NCBI RefSeq assembly: GCF_000426285.1
Contig: NZ_AUFB01000001.1
Coordinates: 248,001 to 312,000, forward strand
From: Rhizobium leucaenae USDA 9039
Lineage (GTDB): Bacteria; Pseudomonadota; Alphaproteobacteria; Rhizobiales; Rhizobiaceae
Direction: 5' to 3'
DNA: 64,000 nucleotides
The position numbers and the translations under genes are program-made. Positions 26,710-36,507 of this stretch are shown one piece after another. The first letter of the stretch is position 1. Every line of letters starts with the position of its first letter. Below the pieces are notes generated by a model. That model was not told where the DNA came from, made no database searches, and was given only the letters and a program-made list of their open reading frames with translations.

Positions 26710-28806
26710 TTACCGCGTAAAGCTCTGCGCGTTTCCGGCATCAACATTGATGATGTTGCCCGTCGACTTGGCGGAGAGGTCGGAGGCGAGGAAATAGATA
26801 GCCTCGGCAATATCTTCCGGGAAAACGTTGAGCTTCAGCATCGAGCGCTTGCGGTAATGTTCCTCCAACTCGTCCACCTCGATCTTCGACGAGGCGGCGC
26901 GCTGCTCGCGCCATTCGCCGTTCCAGATCTTGGACCCGCGCAGGACAGCGTCGGGATTGACCGTGTTGACGCGAATGCCCGCATCCGCGCCCTCGAGTGC
27001 CAGGCAACGCGCCAGATGGATTTCGGCGGCCTTGGCTGTGCAATAGGCGGCCGCATTCGGCGACGAGGCAAGACCGTTCTTGGAGGCGACGAAGACAACG
27101 TTGCCGCCGAGATTTTGCCGGCGGAGAAGCCGGAAGGCTTCACGCGAGACGAGGAAATAGCCGGTAGCGAGAATATCGATATTGCGATTCCACATCGAAA
27201 GCTCCGTGCTTTCGATCGGCGCGGAAGAGGCAATACCGGCGTTGGACACGAGGATGTCGATGCCGCCGAATTCGACGCAGGCTTCCGCGAAGGAGGAGAT
27301 CACGCCGTCCTCCTTGGTCACGTCAAGCTTGACGCTGCGCACCGAGTCCGCACCGAATTTCTTGGCAAAATCTTCCTGCGTGTTCTCTAGTGCTGTCTGG
27401 TCTATATCGGCCACCACCACGCAGGCGCCCTCGCTCACCAGACGCGCCGCCGTCGCACGACCGATGCCGCCGGCGCCGCCGGTGACGAAAGCAACGCGAC
27501 CGGCAAGGCTCTTCGGCTTCGGCATGCGCTGCAGCTTCGCCTCTTCCAGAAGCCAATATTCAATATCGAAGGCTTCCTGCTCCGGCAGGCCCTGATATTC
27601 GGATACGGTCGATGCGCCGCGCATGACGTTGATGGCATTGACGTAGAACTCGCCGGCAATGCGTGCCGTCGCCTTATCGCGGGCGAAGGAGAGCAGACCG
27701 ACGCCCGGAACCAGGAAGATCACCGGATTCGGATCGCGCATGGCAGGCGAATTGTCGTGCTTGCAGTCGTTGTAATAACGGGCGTAGTCGGCGCGGTAGT
27801 CTTCCAGCGCCTGGTTGAGATCGGCAATGACGGCATCGGCGTCAGGCTTTGCCGGATCGAAGTCGACGATCAGCGGCCGAATCTTGGTGCGCAGGAAATG
27901 GTCCGGGCAACTCGTTCCGAGCGCGCCGAGCGGACGGAGGTTGTTCGAATTGACGAATTCGAGCACCGCATCCTGATCATCGAAATGACCGAGCTTGCGC
28001 TCCGCCTTGCCGATGCGGCCGCGGATTTCCGGCATCAGCTTGGCAGCAATCGCGCGGCGTTCGGCCTGCGGCAGGCTCTGGACCGCTGCGCCACCGAAGA
28101 TGGTCTTACCTTCAGTCTTCGCCGCAAACCATTGAATTGCCTTGTTGATGATCGCAAGCGTCAGTTCGTAGCAGCTCTTTGCGTCGTTGGCCCATGTAAA
28201 GAGGCCATGGCTTTCGAGAACGACGCCCTTGGCATTCGGATGCGCCTTGACGAAGGCTTCGAGATCGAGGCCGAGCTGAAAACCGGGGCGCCGCCAGGGC
28301 AGCCAGCCGATGTCATCACCGAAGATTTCGCGCGTCAGCTCGCGGGAATTCTTCGAAGCCGCGATCGCGATGATCGCGTCGGGATGCATGTGATCGACAT
28401 GAGTGAAGGGTACGAAACCGTGCAGCGGCGTGTCGATGGAAGCGGCGCGGGCGTTGAGGTTGAAGGTGCAATGCGGCAGGAAGCCGACCATGCGGTCCTC
28501 GTCGGCAACGCCCTTGTAAATGCCCTTCAGGCTGTCGAGCTTTTCCTGATAAAGCGTGGCGAAGCCGTCGAGCTTGATGGTGCCGACATCGCCGCCGGAG
28601 CCTTTCACCCACAGTACTTTAACCTTTTCGCCGCTCAGCGGATCGGTTTCCATGACCTTGGCCGATGTGTTGCCGCCACCGTAATTGGTGATACGCTTGT
28701 CGGCACCGAGCAGATTCGACCGGTAGAGAAGCTTGCCCGGCTCATCGAGGCCGGCCGCATATGCATCATCCCAACGGTTTTCCAGAAGCTGAACACCAGC
28801 CGCCAT
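26710..28806 (-). CDS. rhaD: Bifunctional rhamnulose-1-phosphate aldolase / lactaldehyde dehydrogenase-type SDR
   Basis: This 698-residue fusion protein has an N-terminal class II aldolase/adducin domain (about residues 15-400) whose zinc-site histidines are in FVPFTHVDHMHPDAI and VVLESHGLFTW. This part splits L-rhamnulose-1-phosphate into DHAP and L-lactaldehyde. The C-terminal short-chain dehydrogenase (from about residue 430) has VAFVTGGAGGIGRA, VSNAGIAS and catalytic Tyr/Lys in AAYCTAKAAEIH; it is thought to oxidise lactaldehyde. The ATG at 28806 is preceded by GGGAGGATGAT; an in-frame start at 28827 would place seven residues over that site. It heads the rhaDI transcript, divergent from rhaR. 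Confidence 0.93.
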   Translation of the reverse strand: MAAGVQLLENRWDDAYAAGLDEPGKLLYRSNLLGADKRITNYGGGNTSAKVMETDPLSGEKVKVLWVKGSGGDVGTIKLDGFATLYQEKLDSLKGIYKGVADEDRMVGFLPHCTFNLNARAASIDTPLHGFVPFTHVDHMHPDAIIAIAASKNSRELTREIFGDDIGWLPWRRPGFQLGLDLEAFVKAHPNAKGVVLESHGLFTWANDAKSCYELTLAIINKAIQWFAAKTEGKTIFGGAAVQSLPQAERRAIAAKLMPEIRGRIGKAERKLGHFDDQDAVLEFVNSNNLRPLGALGTSCPDHFLRTKIRPLIVDFDPAKPDADAVIADLNQALEDYRADYARYYNDCKHDNSPAMRDPNPVIFLVPGVGLLSFARDKATARIAGEFYVNAINVMRGASTVSEYQGLPEQEAFDIEYWLLEEAKLQRMPKPKSLAGRVAFVTGGAGGIGRATAARLVSEGACVVVADIDQTALENTQEDFAKKFGADSVRSVKLDVTKEDGVISSFAEACVEFGGIDILVSNAGIASSAPIESTELSMWNRNIDILATGYFLVSREAFRLLRRQNLGGNVVFVASKNGLASSPNAAAYCTAKAAEIHLARCLALEGADAGIRVNTVNPDAVLRGSKIWNGEWREQRAASSKIEVDELEEHYRKRSMLKLNVFPEDIAEAIYFLASDLSAKSTGNIINVDAGNAQSFTR

Positions 28807-28901
28807 ATCATCCTCCCATAAGATCATGTCTTGCGGACGGTCCGAAACATGCTCAAACCGCCCTTGTTAATCACGATATCGCTCACGCATGGTCGCTTTG
28901 T

Positions 28902-28968
28902 CAATCGAAAACGATCAAATTTGATAATGCTGCGATGCAATATGAAAGTTTTTGATCGTTTGTGATTG
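28902..28968. promoter_or_regulatory. Inverted repeat in the rhaD-rhaR promoter region (probable RhaR operators)
   Basis: CAATCGAAAACGATCAAA (28902-28919) is mirrored at 28951-28968 by TTTGATCGTTTGTGATTG with sixteen of eighteen positions matching. The left arm also overlaps a perfect 12-bp palindrome, ATCAAATTTGAT (28914-28925). DeoR-type regulators bind repeated half-sites of this kind, and the encoded RhaR is a DeoR protein. The two arms would let one regulator cover both divergent promoters. Confidence 0.6.
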
Positions 28969-28994
28969 ACACTTTGTCACATTTGCGAAATAAC
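28966..28994 (+). promoter_or_regulatory. Candidate sigma-70 promoter of the rhaRSTPQUK operon
   Basis: TTGACA (28966-28971) is a perfect -35 box, followed after 17 bp by AATAAC (28989-28994), four of six matches to TATAAT. The -35 box is overlapped by the right arm of the large inverted repeat and by TGACA-ctt-TGTCA (28967-28979), so a bound repressor would block it. The rhaR start is 18 bp further on. Confidence 0.45.
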
Positions 28995-29011
28995 CCGAGA
29001 AGGAGGAGCCG

Positions 29012-29824
29012 ATGCACGAACGTGAACGCCATCGCATCATTTTGAGCGCCGTACAGGAAAAGCCTGTGGTGACAATTCAGGATATTTCCGAATTGACCGA
29101 GGCCTCCGAAGCGACGATCCGCCGTGATATTGCGGCCCTGCATGTGCAGGGAAAAATCCGGCGCGTGCGTGGTGGCGCGGAATCGATCCATCCTCCGCAG
29201 CTTGGCAATTTGGCCGGCCGCCCCTTCCGCGTTTCGGAAGGTGTCAATATCGATAAGAAACGAGCAATTGCGCGCAAGGCTGCCGAATTATGCGGCCAGG
29301 GCGATGCCATCATCATCAATGGCGGCACGACGACATTCCAGCTCGTGCATTATATCTCGGCCTATAGGCTGCAGGTGATGACCAACTCCTTCGCCATTGC
29401 CGAACATCTGGTCAAGCATTCCAAAAACACGGTGACGGTCCCGGGCGGCGCGATCTATCGCGAGCAGAGCCTGATCCTGTCGCCCTTCGACAACGACACG
29501 ACCCGGAACTTCTACGCACGGCGCATGTTCGTCGGCGCGCAAGGCGTTGGCCCGCTCGGCATCATGGAGGCCGACGCGCTGGTCATCCAGAGCGAGCAGA
29601 AGCTGATGCGCCAGGCCGACGAGCTGGTCGTGATGGTCGATTCTAGCAAGTTTCGTCAGCGCTCCAGCTTGATCCTGTGTCCGCTCGAGCAGGTGACGAC
29701 CATCATCACCGATGACGGCGTTTCGGCGGAGACTGTACGCATGATCGAGGATGCCGGCGTGTCGCTGATTATCGCGAGCGTCACGGCGCAGTCCGAGAGG
29801 GAGGATTCCCCGTCCGTCGCATAA
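29012..29824 (+). CDS. rhaR: DeoR-family regulator of rhamnose catabolism
   Basis: This 270-residue repressor has an N-terminal DeoR helix-turn-helix (ERERHRIILSAVQEKPVVTI, then TEASEATIRRDIAALHVQGK followed by IRRVRGGAES) and a C-terminal sugar-phosphate-binding DeoRC domain with IINGGTTTFQLVHY and ADELVVMVDSSKF. DeoR proteins typically sense a phosphorylated intermediate of the pathway they control. AGGAGGAG precedes the ATG. It is the first gene of rhaRSTPQUK, as in Rhizobium leguminosarum, where the homologous regulator negatively controls rhamnose genes. Confidence 0.93.
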   Translation: MHERERHRIILSAVQEKPVVTIQDISELTEASEATIRRDIAALHVQGKIRRVRGGAESIHPPQLGNLAGRPFRVSEGVNIDKKRAIARKAAELCGQGDAIIINGGTTTFQLVHYISAYRLQVMTNSFAIAEHLVKHSKNTVTVPGGAIYREQSLILSPFDNDTTRNFYARRMFVGAQGVGPLGIMEADALVIQSEQKLMRQADELVVMVDSSKFRQRSSLILCPLEQVTTIITDDGVSAETVRMIEDAGVSLIIASVTAQSEREDSPSVA

Positions 29825-29888
29825 AATGCGCGGCTGTGGCGGGGTGAGCATAGCCTATAAACTTTGGGCAACTTTGGGAGGAAGAGAC

Positions 29889-30884
29889 ATGAATATTGCA
29901 AAGAAATTGGCGATCGGCGTTGCGCTGGCCGTCGCAATGATGGCCGGCACGGCAAGTGCGAAAGACGTCAAGATCGGCCTCGTGGTGAAGTCGCTCGGCA
30001 ACGGCTTCTTCGAAGCGGCCAACAAGGGCGCTCAGGAAGCCGCTAAGGAACTCGGCGGCGTCCAAGTCATCTACACCGGTCCGACGCAGCCGACCGCCGA
30101 AGCCCAGATCGAAGTGATCAACTCGCTGATCGCACAGGGCGTCGATGCCATTGCTATCTCCGCTAACGACAAGGATGCCGTGGTGCCTGCCTTGAAGAAG
30201 GCAGCGCAGCGCGGCATCAAGGTTATCTCCTGGGATTCCGGTGTGGCTCCGGCCGGCCGCATCCTGCAGCTCAATCCGTCTTCGAACGAACTGATCGGCA
30301 AGATGTGCCTGACGCTCGCCAAGGATCATCTTGACGGTGGCAAGGGCAATTTCGCGATCCTATCGGCGACTTCGACCGCCACAAACCAGAACATCTGGAT
30401 CGGCGAGATGAAGAAGCAGCTCAAGGATTTCCCGGGCCTCAACCTGGTCACGACCGTCTATGGTGACGACCTTTCGGACAAGAGCTACCGCGAAGCCCAG
30501 GGCCTTCTGACCTCGCATCCGGAAGTCAAGGTCATCGTTGCTCCGACGACCGTCGGCGTGCTTGCCGCTTCGCAGGCCGTCAAGGATGCCGGCAAGATCG
30601 GCCAGGTCTATGTGACTGGTCTCGGCCTGCCGTCCGAAATGGCTGGTGCCATCAAGTCGGGCGCGACGAAGGAATTTGCAATCTGGAACCCGATCGACCT
30701 CGGCTACTCCGCAACGCAGATCGCATACCGCCTCGTCAAGGGTGAAACCGATGGCAAGCCGGGCAGCGAAATCAATGCCGGCCGCATGGGCAAGATCAAG
30801 GTCGGAGACAACGGCGAAGCCGCCATGGCCGATCCCTTCGTCTACAACGCTTCGAATATCGATCAATTCTCCAAGGTCTTCTGA
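29889..30884 (+). CDS. rhaS: Rhamnose ABC transporter periplasmic binding protein
   Basis: This 331-residue family 2 (ribose-type) binding protein has a signal peptide MNIAKKLAIGVALAVAMMAG with cleavage after ASA. The mature sequence begins KDVKIGLVVKSLGNGFFEAA, the first ligand-binding strand. Other contacts lie in AIAISANDKDAVVPALKKAA and VISWDSGVAPAGR. The ATG at 29889 has GGGAGGAAGAGAC upstream. Longer in-frame versions from 29826 have no ribosome site. It delivers L-rhamnose to the RhaTPQ complex. A GC hairpin follows the gene. Confidence 0.93.
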   Translation: MNIAKKLAIGVALAVAMMAGTASAKDVKIGLVVKSLGNGFFEAANKGAQEAAKELGGVQVIYTGPTQPTAEAQIEVINSLIAQGVDAIAISANDKDAVVPALKKAAQRGIKVISWDSGVAPAGRILQLNPSSNELIGKMCLTLAKDHLDGGKGNFAILSATSTATNQNIWIGEMKKQLKDFPGLNLVTTVYGDDLSDKSYREAQGLLTSHPEVKVIVAPTTVGVLAASQAVKDAGKIGQVYVTGLGLPSEMAGAIKSGATKEFAIWNPIDLGYSATQIAYRLVKGETDGKPGSEINAGRMGKIKVGDNGEAAMADPFVYNASNIDQFSKVF

Positions 30885-30907
30885 TCGACCGCCTCATTCG
30901 CAGCTTT

Positions 30908-30927
30908 CCGGCGGCTTCGGCCGCCGG
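30908..30927 (+). promoter_or_regulatory. Intercistronic hairpin between rhaS and rhaT
   Basis: CCGGCGGC-ttcg-GCCGCCGG is a perfect 8-bp stem with a UUCG tetraloop, 24 bp after the rhaS stop. It has no proper U-run. UUCG-capped GC stems are exceptionally stable, so the likely effect is partial termination or 3'-end protection that favours rhaS mRNA over rhaT. Confidence 0.65.
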
Positions 30928-30956
30928 ATTTGGTTAACTCATCCGGTGCATTGCTG

Positions 30957-32492
30957 ATGACCACAGTCCTTCAACGACCCGCCACGGGCATGCCAAGCTT
31001 GGGCAATACCGCCATTCTGGAAATGCGCGGCATTTCGCAGATCTTTCCGGGTGTGAAGGCGCTCGACGGCGTCAGCATCTCGCTTTATCCCGGCAAGGTC
31101 ACCGCCCTGATCGGCGAAAACGGCGCTGGCAAATCGACCCTCGTCAAGATTCTGACCGGCATCTATCGTCCGAACGAAGGCGAAATTCTCGTCGACGGCA
31201 AGCCGACCACGTTCCACAATGCCCAGGCCGCGATTGACGCCGGCGTCACCGCCATCCACCAGGAAACCGTGCTCTTCGACGAGCTGACGGTTGCCGAAAA
31301 CATCTTTCTCGGCCATGCGCCGCGCACGAAATTCCGCACGATCGACTGGAAGACGATGAACAGCCGCTCAAGGCTGCTGCTGGAATCGCTGGAAAGCACC
31401 ATCGATCCGTCGATCCGCCTGAAGGACCTCTCCATCGCGCAGCGCCATCTTGTGGCGATTGCCCGCGCGCTCTCGATCGACGCCCGCATCGTCATCATGG
31501 ATGAGCCGACCGCGGCCTTGTCCCGCAAGGAGATCGATGATCTCTTTCGCATCGTCGAAGGTCTGAAGGCCCAGGGCAAAGCCATATTGTTCATCAGCCA
31601 TAAGTTCGACGAACTCTATGAAATCGCCGATAATTTCGTGGTCTTCCGCGATGGGCGCGCCGTTGGACACGGCCGTCTGAAGGAAACGCCGCAGGACGAG
31701 ATCGTCCGCATGATGGTCGGTCGCGACGTCAAGGATGCCTTCCCGAAAGTGCCGGTCACGATCGGCAACGTTGTGCTCGAAGTCGAAAACTATTGCCACC
31801 GCACGGAGTTTCGCGACATCTCCTTCAAGCTTCGGCGCGGCGAAATCCTCGGCGTCTACGGCCTAATCGGCGCCGGCCGTTCCGAACTTTGCCAATCGCT
31901 CTTCGGCATCACCAGGCCGCTCTCCGGCCGGTTGACGCTGAACGGCCAGGAGATCCATATCCGTTCGCCGCATGACGCCATCCGCGCCGGCATCGTCTAT
32001 GTGCCGGAGGAGCGCGGCCGCCACGGGCTGGCGCTGCCGATGCCGATCTACCAGAACATGTCGCTGCCTTCCCTGGGCCGTACCTCGCGTAAGGGCTTCC
32101 TCAAGGCAGCCGACGAATTCGCGCTCGCCCGCAAATATGCCGAGCGGCTGGACCTGCGCGCCGCAGCCCTTTCCGTGCCTGTCGGCACCTTGTCTGGCGG
32201 CAACCAGCAGAAGGTGGTGATCGGCAAATGGCTGGCGACGCAGCCGAAGATCATCATTCTCGACGAGCCGACCAAAGGCATCGACATCGGCTCGAAGGCA
32301 GCCGTGCACGGCTTCATCAGCGAGCTGGCGGCAGAAGGCCTTAGCATCATCATGATTTCCTCCGAACTACCTGAAATTCTTGGCATGTCGGACCGGGTGC
32401 TGGTGATGAAGGAAGGACTTTCGGCTGGCCTGTTCGACCGCGAAGGGCTGACGCCGGAAACGCTGGTGCGCGCCGCCACGGGCAATGCATAG
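30957..32492 (+). CDS. rhaT: Rhamnose ABC transporter ATP-binding protein (CUT2)
   Basis: This duplicated-domain ATPase of about 511 residues belongs to the ribose/rhamnose class. The first cassette has Walker A GENGAGKST, signature LSIAQRHLVAIARAL and Walker B VIMDEPTAAL. The second cassette has the degenerate P-loop GLIGAGRSEL usual in CUT2, signature LSGGNQQKVVIGKWL and IILDEPTKGIDIGSK. I take the ATG at 30957; a TTG at 30930 is in frame but lies in the hairpin tail. It is distinct from the E. coli RhaT symporter despite the shared symbol, and follows R. leguminosarum naming. Confidence 0.93.
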   Translation: MTTVLQRPATGMPSLGNTAILEMRGISQIFPGVKALDGVSISLYPGKVTALIGENGAGKSTLVKILTGIYRPNEGEILVDGKPTTFHNAQAAIDAGVTAIHQETVLFDELTVAENIFLGHAPRTKFRTIDWKTMNSRSRLLLESLESTIDPSIRLKDLSIAQRHLVAIARALSIDARIVIMDEPTAALSRKEIDDLFRIVEGLKAQGKAILFISHKFDELYEIADNFVVFRDGRAVGHGRLKETPQDEIVRMMVGRDVKDAFPKVPVTIGNVVLEVENYCHRTEFRDISFKLRRGEILGVYGLIGAGRSELCQSLFGITRPLSGRLTLNGQEIHIRSPHDAIRAGIVYVPEERGRHGLALPMPIYQNMSLPSLGRTSRKGFLKAADEFALARKYAERLDLRAAALSVPVGTLSGGNQQKVVIGKWLATQPKIIILDEPTKGIDIGSKAAVHGFISELAAEGLSIIMISSELPEILGMSDRVLVMKEGLSAGLFDREGLTPETLVRAATGNA

Positions 32493-32502
32493 GGAGGGCC
32501 GG

Positions 32503-33507
32503 ATGCTACGTATTCTCAAGAAACGCGAGACGCTGCTCTTCGTCATCATCGCCGTGATGATCGCCGGCTTCGCAACACGCGCGACCGGCTTTGCCGAGCC
32601 CGCCAATCTTGCCAATATCTTCAATGACACGTCGATCCTGATCATCCTGGCGCTGGCACAGATGACCGTGATCTTGACAAAATCGATCGATCTTTCTGTC
32701 GCCGCCAATCTCGCCTTCACTGGCATGGCCATCGCCATGCTGAATGCCGCCTATCCCGATCTGCCGCTGATCGTGCTCGTCGTCACGGCTGTCGTCATGG
32801 GCGCGGTGCTCGGTGCCATCAATGGTTATCTCGTCTGGGCTCTGGAAATCCCGCCGATCGTCGTGACCCTTGGCACGCTGACCATCTATCGCGGCATGGC
32901 CTTCGTCTTGTCCGGCGGCGCCTGGGTGAATGCGCATCAGTTTACGCCGATATTCCTCAACGTGCCGCGCACGCCGCTCCTCGGCCTGCCGGTGCTCTCC
33001 TGGATTGCCATCGCCATCGTACTGATGATGTATTTCGTGCTGCGCTATACGCGCTTCGGCCGCTCCACCTATGCCAGCGGCGGCAATCCGGTTGCGGCGG
33101 TTTATGCCGGCATCGATGTCGGCTGGACGCGCTTCCTCGCCTTCGTGTTGTCAGGCGCCCTGGCAGGCCTCAGCAGCTACCTCTGGGTATCGCGCTACGC
33201 GGTGGCTTATGTCGACATCGCCAATGGTTTTGAACTAGACAGCGTCGCCGCCTGCGTCATCGGCGGCATCTCGATTGCCGGCGGTGTCGGCTCGGTGGCC
33301 GGCACCCTGCTCGGCGCACTGTTCCTCGGCGTGATCAAGAATGCCCTGCCCGTCATCGGTATTTCGCCGTTCACGCAGATGGCGATCTCCGGCACCGTCA
33401 TCATCCTCGCCGTCGCCTTCAACGCCCGGCGCGAGCGCAATCGCGGCCGCATCATTCTTAGGGATCAGGCGGCGAAGGAAACCTCGGGCAAGGAGGTCAC
33501 CGCATGA
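32503..33507 (+). CDS. rhaP: Rhamnose ABC transporter permease
   Basis: This 334-residue inner-membrane permease of the ribose/xylose (RbsC-like) family has about ten helices. Family stretches are MTVILTKSIDLSVAANLAFT, PPIVVTLGTLTIYRGMAFVL, AVYAGIDVGWTRFLAFVLSG and CVIGGISIAGGVGSVAGTLL. AGGGAGGG lies just before the ATG at 32503, which is 10 bp after the rhaT stop; an upstream in-frame codon at 32485 would overlap rhaT. It forms the channel with RhaQ. Confidence 0.92.
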   Translation: MLRILKKRETLLFVIIAVMIAGFATRATGFAEPANLANIFNDTSILIILALAQMTVILTKSIDLSVAANLAFTGMAIAMLNAAYPDLPLIVLVVTAVVMGAVLGAINGYLVWALEIPPIVVTLGTLTIYRGMAFVLSGGAWVNAHQFTPIFLNVPRTPLLGLPVLSWIAIAIVLMMYFVLRYTRFGRSTYASGGNPVAAVYAGIDVGWTRFLAFVLSGALAGLSSYLWVSRYAVAYVDIANGFELDSVAACVIGGISIAGGVGSVAGTLLGALFLGVIKNALPVIGISPFTQMAISGTVIILAVAFNARRERNRGRIILRDQAAKETSGKEVTA

Positions 33508-34517
33508 GCATCGTATCCGAAACCGCACCGGAAAAGCGCAGCATTCCTGACCGTCTAGGCACGCCGTTCAAGCGCGTGATGGCGAGCTGGGAAGTCCTGT
33601 TGCTTGGCGTTGCGATTGCCATTTTCATTTTCAATTCACTGGCTTCGCCCTATTTCCTCGACCCTTATAACCTCTCGGACGCGACCTTCAATTTCACCGA
33701 AAAGGCGATGATCGCCTTCGCGATGGCGCTGCTCGTCATCGCCGGCGAAATCGATCTCTCCGTCGCCGCCATCATTGCGCTTGCCTCAACCGCCATGGGC
33801 GCGGCGGCGCAGGTGGGTGTCGATACGGCTGGGCTGGTGGCGATCGGGCTGGGTGTCGGGCTCGTCTGCGGTCTTTTCAACGGCTTCCTCGTCTCAGTGC
33901 TGAAACTGCCATCGATCGTCGTGACCATCGGCACGATGAGCCTGTTCCGCGGCGTTTCCTATATCGTCCTCGGCGACCAGGCCTATGGCAACTACCCCGA
34001 AGCCTTCGCCTACTTCGGCCAGGGCTATGTCTTCTGGGTCTTCTCCTTCGAATTCGTTCTCTTCGTCGCGCTGGCGATCGCCTTCGCCGTCTTGCTGCAT
34101 GCGACGAATTTCGGCCGGCAGGTCTATACGATCGGCAATAATGATTTCGCGGCGCGCTTCTCCGGCATTCCCGTCGAACGGGTCAAATTCATCCTGTTCC
34201 TTCTGACCGGCGTCATGAGCGGCATCGCCGCCGTCTGCCTGACCTCGCGTCTCGGCTCCACCCGCCCATCGATCGCGCTCGGCTGGGAACTGGAAGTGGT
34301 GACCATGGTCGTCCTCGGCGGCGTGTCGATCCTTGGCGGTTCCGGCACGATCGGCGGCGTCGTCATTGCCGCCTTCGTCATGGGTCTGGTGACCTTCGGC
34401 CTCGGCCTTCTCAACGTGCCGGGCATCGTCATGTCGATCTTCATCGGCCTCCTCCTGATCATCACGATCGCGCTGCCGATCGTCGCACGCCGCGTCAAAG
34501 CCATGAGCTCGAAATGA
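33504..34517 (+). CDS. rhaQ: Rhamnose ABC transporter permease
   Basis: This 337-residue second membrane subunit is also RbsC-like with about ten helices. Family stretches are [60 protein letters not shown] and [20 protein letters not shown]. Its ATG overlaps the rhaP stop by 4 bp (ATGA at 33504), indicating translational coupling and 1:1 expression. Two different permeases with one double ATPase is the standard CUT2 heteromeric arrangement. Confidence 0.92.
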   Translation: MSIVSETAPEKRSIPDRLGTPFKRVMASWEVLLLGVAIAIFIFNSLASPYFLDPYNLSDATFNFTEKAMIAFAMALLVIAGEIDLSVAAIIALASTAMGAAAQVGVDTAGLVAIGLGVGLVCGLFNGFLVSVLKLPSIVVTIGTMSLFRGVSYIVLGDQAYGNYPEAFAYFGQGYVFWVFSFEFVLFVALAIAFAVLLHATNFGRQVYTIGNNDFAARFSGIPVERVKFILFLLTGVMSGIAAVCLTSRLGSTRPSIALGWELEVVTMVVLGGVSILGGSGTIGGVVIAAFVMGLVTFGLGLLNVPGIVMSIFIGLLLIITIALPIVARRVKAMSSK

Positions 34518-34840
34518 CCACTCCTCTCGAACGCCATGCCTTCAAGATGAAGCTCAATCCCGGCATGGAGGCCGAGTACCGGAAACGCCATGACGAGATC
34601 TGGCCGGAACTGGTGGAGCTGCTGCACCAGGCCGGCGTCAGCGACTATTCGATCCATCTCGACCGCGAGACGAACATGCTGTTCGGCGTTCTGACGCGGC
34701 CGAAGGATCACACGATGGCGAGCCTTCCCGATCATCCGGTCATGAAGAAGTGGTGGGCGCATATGGCCGATATCATGGCAACCAATCCCGACAATTCGCC
34801 GGTTCAAAGCGATCTCGTCACGGTCTTCCATCTGCCATGA
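34514..34840 (+). CDS. rhaU: L-rhamnose mutarotase
   Basis: This 108-residue dimeric alpha/beta ferredoxin-like protein (RhaM/RhaU family) interconverts the alpha and beta anomers of L-rhamnose so that the isomerase receives the right form. The N-terminal [20 protein letters not shown], with its catalytic-region His and the following [14 protein letters not shown], and the C-terminal [15 protein letters not shown] are characteristic. It overlaps rhaQ and rhaK by 4 bp each (ATGA), so it is translated as part of one coupled chain. Confidence 0.93.
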   Translation: MTTPLERHAFKMKLNPGMEAEYRKRHDEIWPELVELLHQAGVSDYSIHLDRETNMLFGVLTRPKDHTMASLPDHPVMKKWWAHMADIMATNPDNSPVQSDLVTVFHLP

Positions 34841-36222
34841 CCACAAAGACGAGCTATCGCCGCATTGCCGTCCTCGACATCGGCAAGACCAATGCCAAGG
34901 TCGTAGTGCTCGACGCGCAGACCGGCGCAGAGATTGCCGCCCTGCGGACGTCCAATACGACGTTGAAGACGGGCCCCTACCCGCATTACGATATCGAGCG
35001 GCTTTGGGATTTCGTCATCGGCGCGCTGAGGGACTTTGCTGCCGCGCCCGGCTTCGACGCCATATCGATCACCACTCACGGCGCCTCCGCTGTTCTTCTT
35101 GGCGAAGATGGCAGCCTTGCTCTGCCAGTGCTCGATTACGAGCATCGCTATCCGGAAGCCGTGCAAGAAGCCTATGAACACCTGCGCCCGCCATTCAGCG
35201 AGACCTTTTCACCGAGACTTTCCGGTGGGCTGAATGTCGGCGCGCAGATCCACTATCAGAAAAGCGTATTTCCCAACGAATTCGCGGGCGTAAGCACGAT
35301 CCTCACCTATCCGCAATATTGGGCACTGCGGCTGACCGGCGTTGCCGCCAACGAGGTGACCTCGCTTGGTTGCCATACCGATCTCTGGAACCCCACCACC
35401 GGCGCCTATTCCTCGCTGGTCGACACGCTCGGCATTCGCTCCCTGATGGCTCCGATCCGCTCTGCCTTCGATGCGCTCGGGCCTCTGCTGCCAGCGATCG
35501 CGGCGGAGATCGCCCTTGCTGCTCCCGTTCCCGTCTATTGCGGTATCCACGATTCCAATGCCTCGCTGCTGCCGCATCTCGTAGAAAACGAAGCGCCCTT
35601 CGCTGTCGTCTCGACCGGAACCTGGGTGATCAATTTCGCCGTCGGCGGCGATCTCGACCATCTCGACCCGGCACGCGACGCGCTCGCCAATGTCGATGCA
35701 TATGGCCGCGCCGTGCCGTCCTCGCGCTTCATGGGCGGGCGGGAATTCGAGATTCTGGCGAGCGAAATCGGTCGGGCCGAACCTGAAGCCGTGGAAGCTG
35801 CGCTGGAAATCGTAATCGGCAAGGGCTTGATGCTGCTCCCGAATGTGGTCGATGGCTCCGGTCCTTTTGCCGGCAGGATCAGGCGATGGATCGGCGACGC
35901 CTCGGCAAACCCGGCGGAACGTCTTGCCGCCGTCAGCCTCTATCTGGCGCTGATGACGGAAGCCTGCCTTGGCCTGATCGGCGCCAAGGGACCAATTTTC
36001 GTCGAAGGTCCCTTCGCGCTCAATCGCGCCTATCTTTCGGGCCTATCTTCGCTGACGAAATCGAATGTCATCGCCCTGCCCGGCTCGACCGGCACCAGCC
36101 AGGGTGCGGCGCTGCTAACCGGCATCAGGCCGACGGCACCGGCGGAAAGCCCGCCCATCCGGACCGATCTGCCGGGTCTGCGAGACTACGGGCTGGCCTG
36201 GCATCGGGCATTGGCAGAATAG
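34837..36222 (+). CDS. rhaK: L-rhamnulose kinase (FGGY family)
   Basis: This 461-residue carbohydrate kinase phosphorylates L-rhamnulose at C1. The ATP-binding phosphate-1 loop is [20 protein letters not shown] near the N-terminus; [26 protein letters not shown] and [14 protein letters not shown] are FGGY/ASKHA blocks. The ATG at 34837 overlaps the rhaU stop. A longer frame to 34750 lies wholly inside rhaU. In R. leguminosarum the orthologous kinase is reported to be needed for ABC-mediated rhamnose uptake as well as for phosphorylation; whether that holds here cannot be seen from sequence. It is the last gene of the operon. Confidence 0.93.
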   Translation: MTTKTSYRRIAVLDIGKTNAKVVVLDAQTGAEIAALRTSNTTLKTGPYPHYDIERLWDFVIGALRDFAAAPGFDAISITTHGASAVLLGEDGSLALPVLDYEHRYPEAVQEAYEHLRPPFSETFSPRLSGGLNVGAQIHYQKSVFPNEFAGVSTILTYPQYWALRLTGVAANEVTSLGCHTDLWNPTTGAYSSLVDTLGIRSLMAPIRSAFDALGPLLPAIAAEIALAAPVPVYCGIHDSNASLLPHLVENEAPFAVVSTGTWVINFAVGGDLDHLDPARDALANVDAYGRAVPSSRFMGGREFEILASEIGRAEPEAVEAALEIVIGKGLMLLPNVVDGSGPFAGRIRRWIGDASANPAERLAAVSLYLALMTEACLGLIGAKGPIFVEGPFALNRAYLSGLSSLTKSNVIALPGSTGTSQGAALLTGIRPTAPAESPPIRTDLPGLRDYGLAWHRALAE

Positions 36223-36507
36223 CTACCTCTCGCCCCTAAATTCCCGCAGTAGTTTGCCGCTGGAAATTTCTGAGAATCGTCAAAATTGTCTCCACGACGG
36301 TTATTTTCTTGCGGAATCGCGGTAATATTCCTACAGAAACTACCCTTATGAACGCTTTTGAGGTCAAAAATGTCCGAAAGCGATCATCAGCCTCGATGTC
36401 ACTTCCTGTCTCCATTTCAAGGCGCGTTTTACGGCAGTTCGCGCGTGACGACAGGCCATTGCGGCGGGTTCAAAGGGCGCTGCCGCGCCCATCCAAGGAG
36501 AGAAAAA
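36223..36507. other. 285-bp leader/promoter region before the amino-acid binding protein
   Basis: No gene is supported here. The first half is AT-rich and contains TTGCGG and TAATAT stretches that could be promoter elements (about 36310-36335). The second half (36370-36500) is more GC-rich with short open frames lacking ribosome sites, so the binding-protein mRNA may have a leader of more than 100 nt. I could not fold it into a known riboswitch. Confidence 0.35.

Noticed and set aside
25278..26720. Plus-strand open frame of 480 codons over rhaI
   Set aside because: It is antisense to a clearly recognisable L-rhamnose isomerase and has no motifs of its own.
28961..28981. CRP-like TGTGA...TCACA in the rha promoter
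   Set aside because: The spacing is 11 bp instead of 6, and rhizobia do not rely on classical CRP control; it is better explained by the other overlapping dyads.
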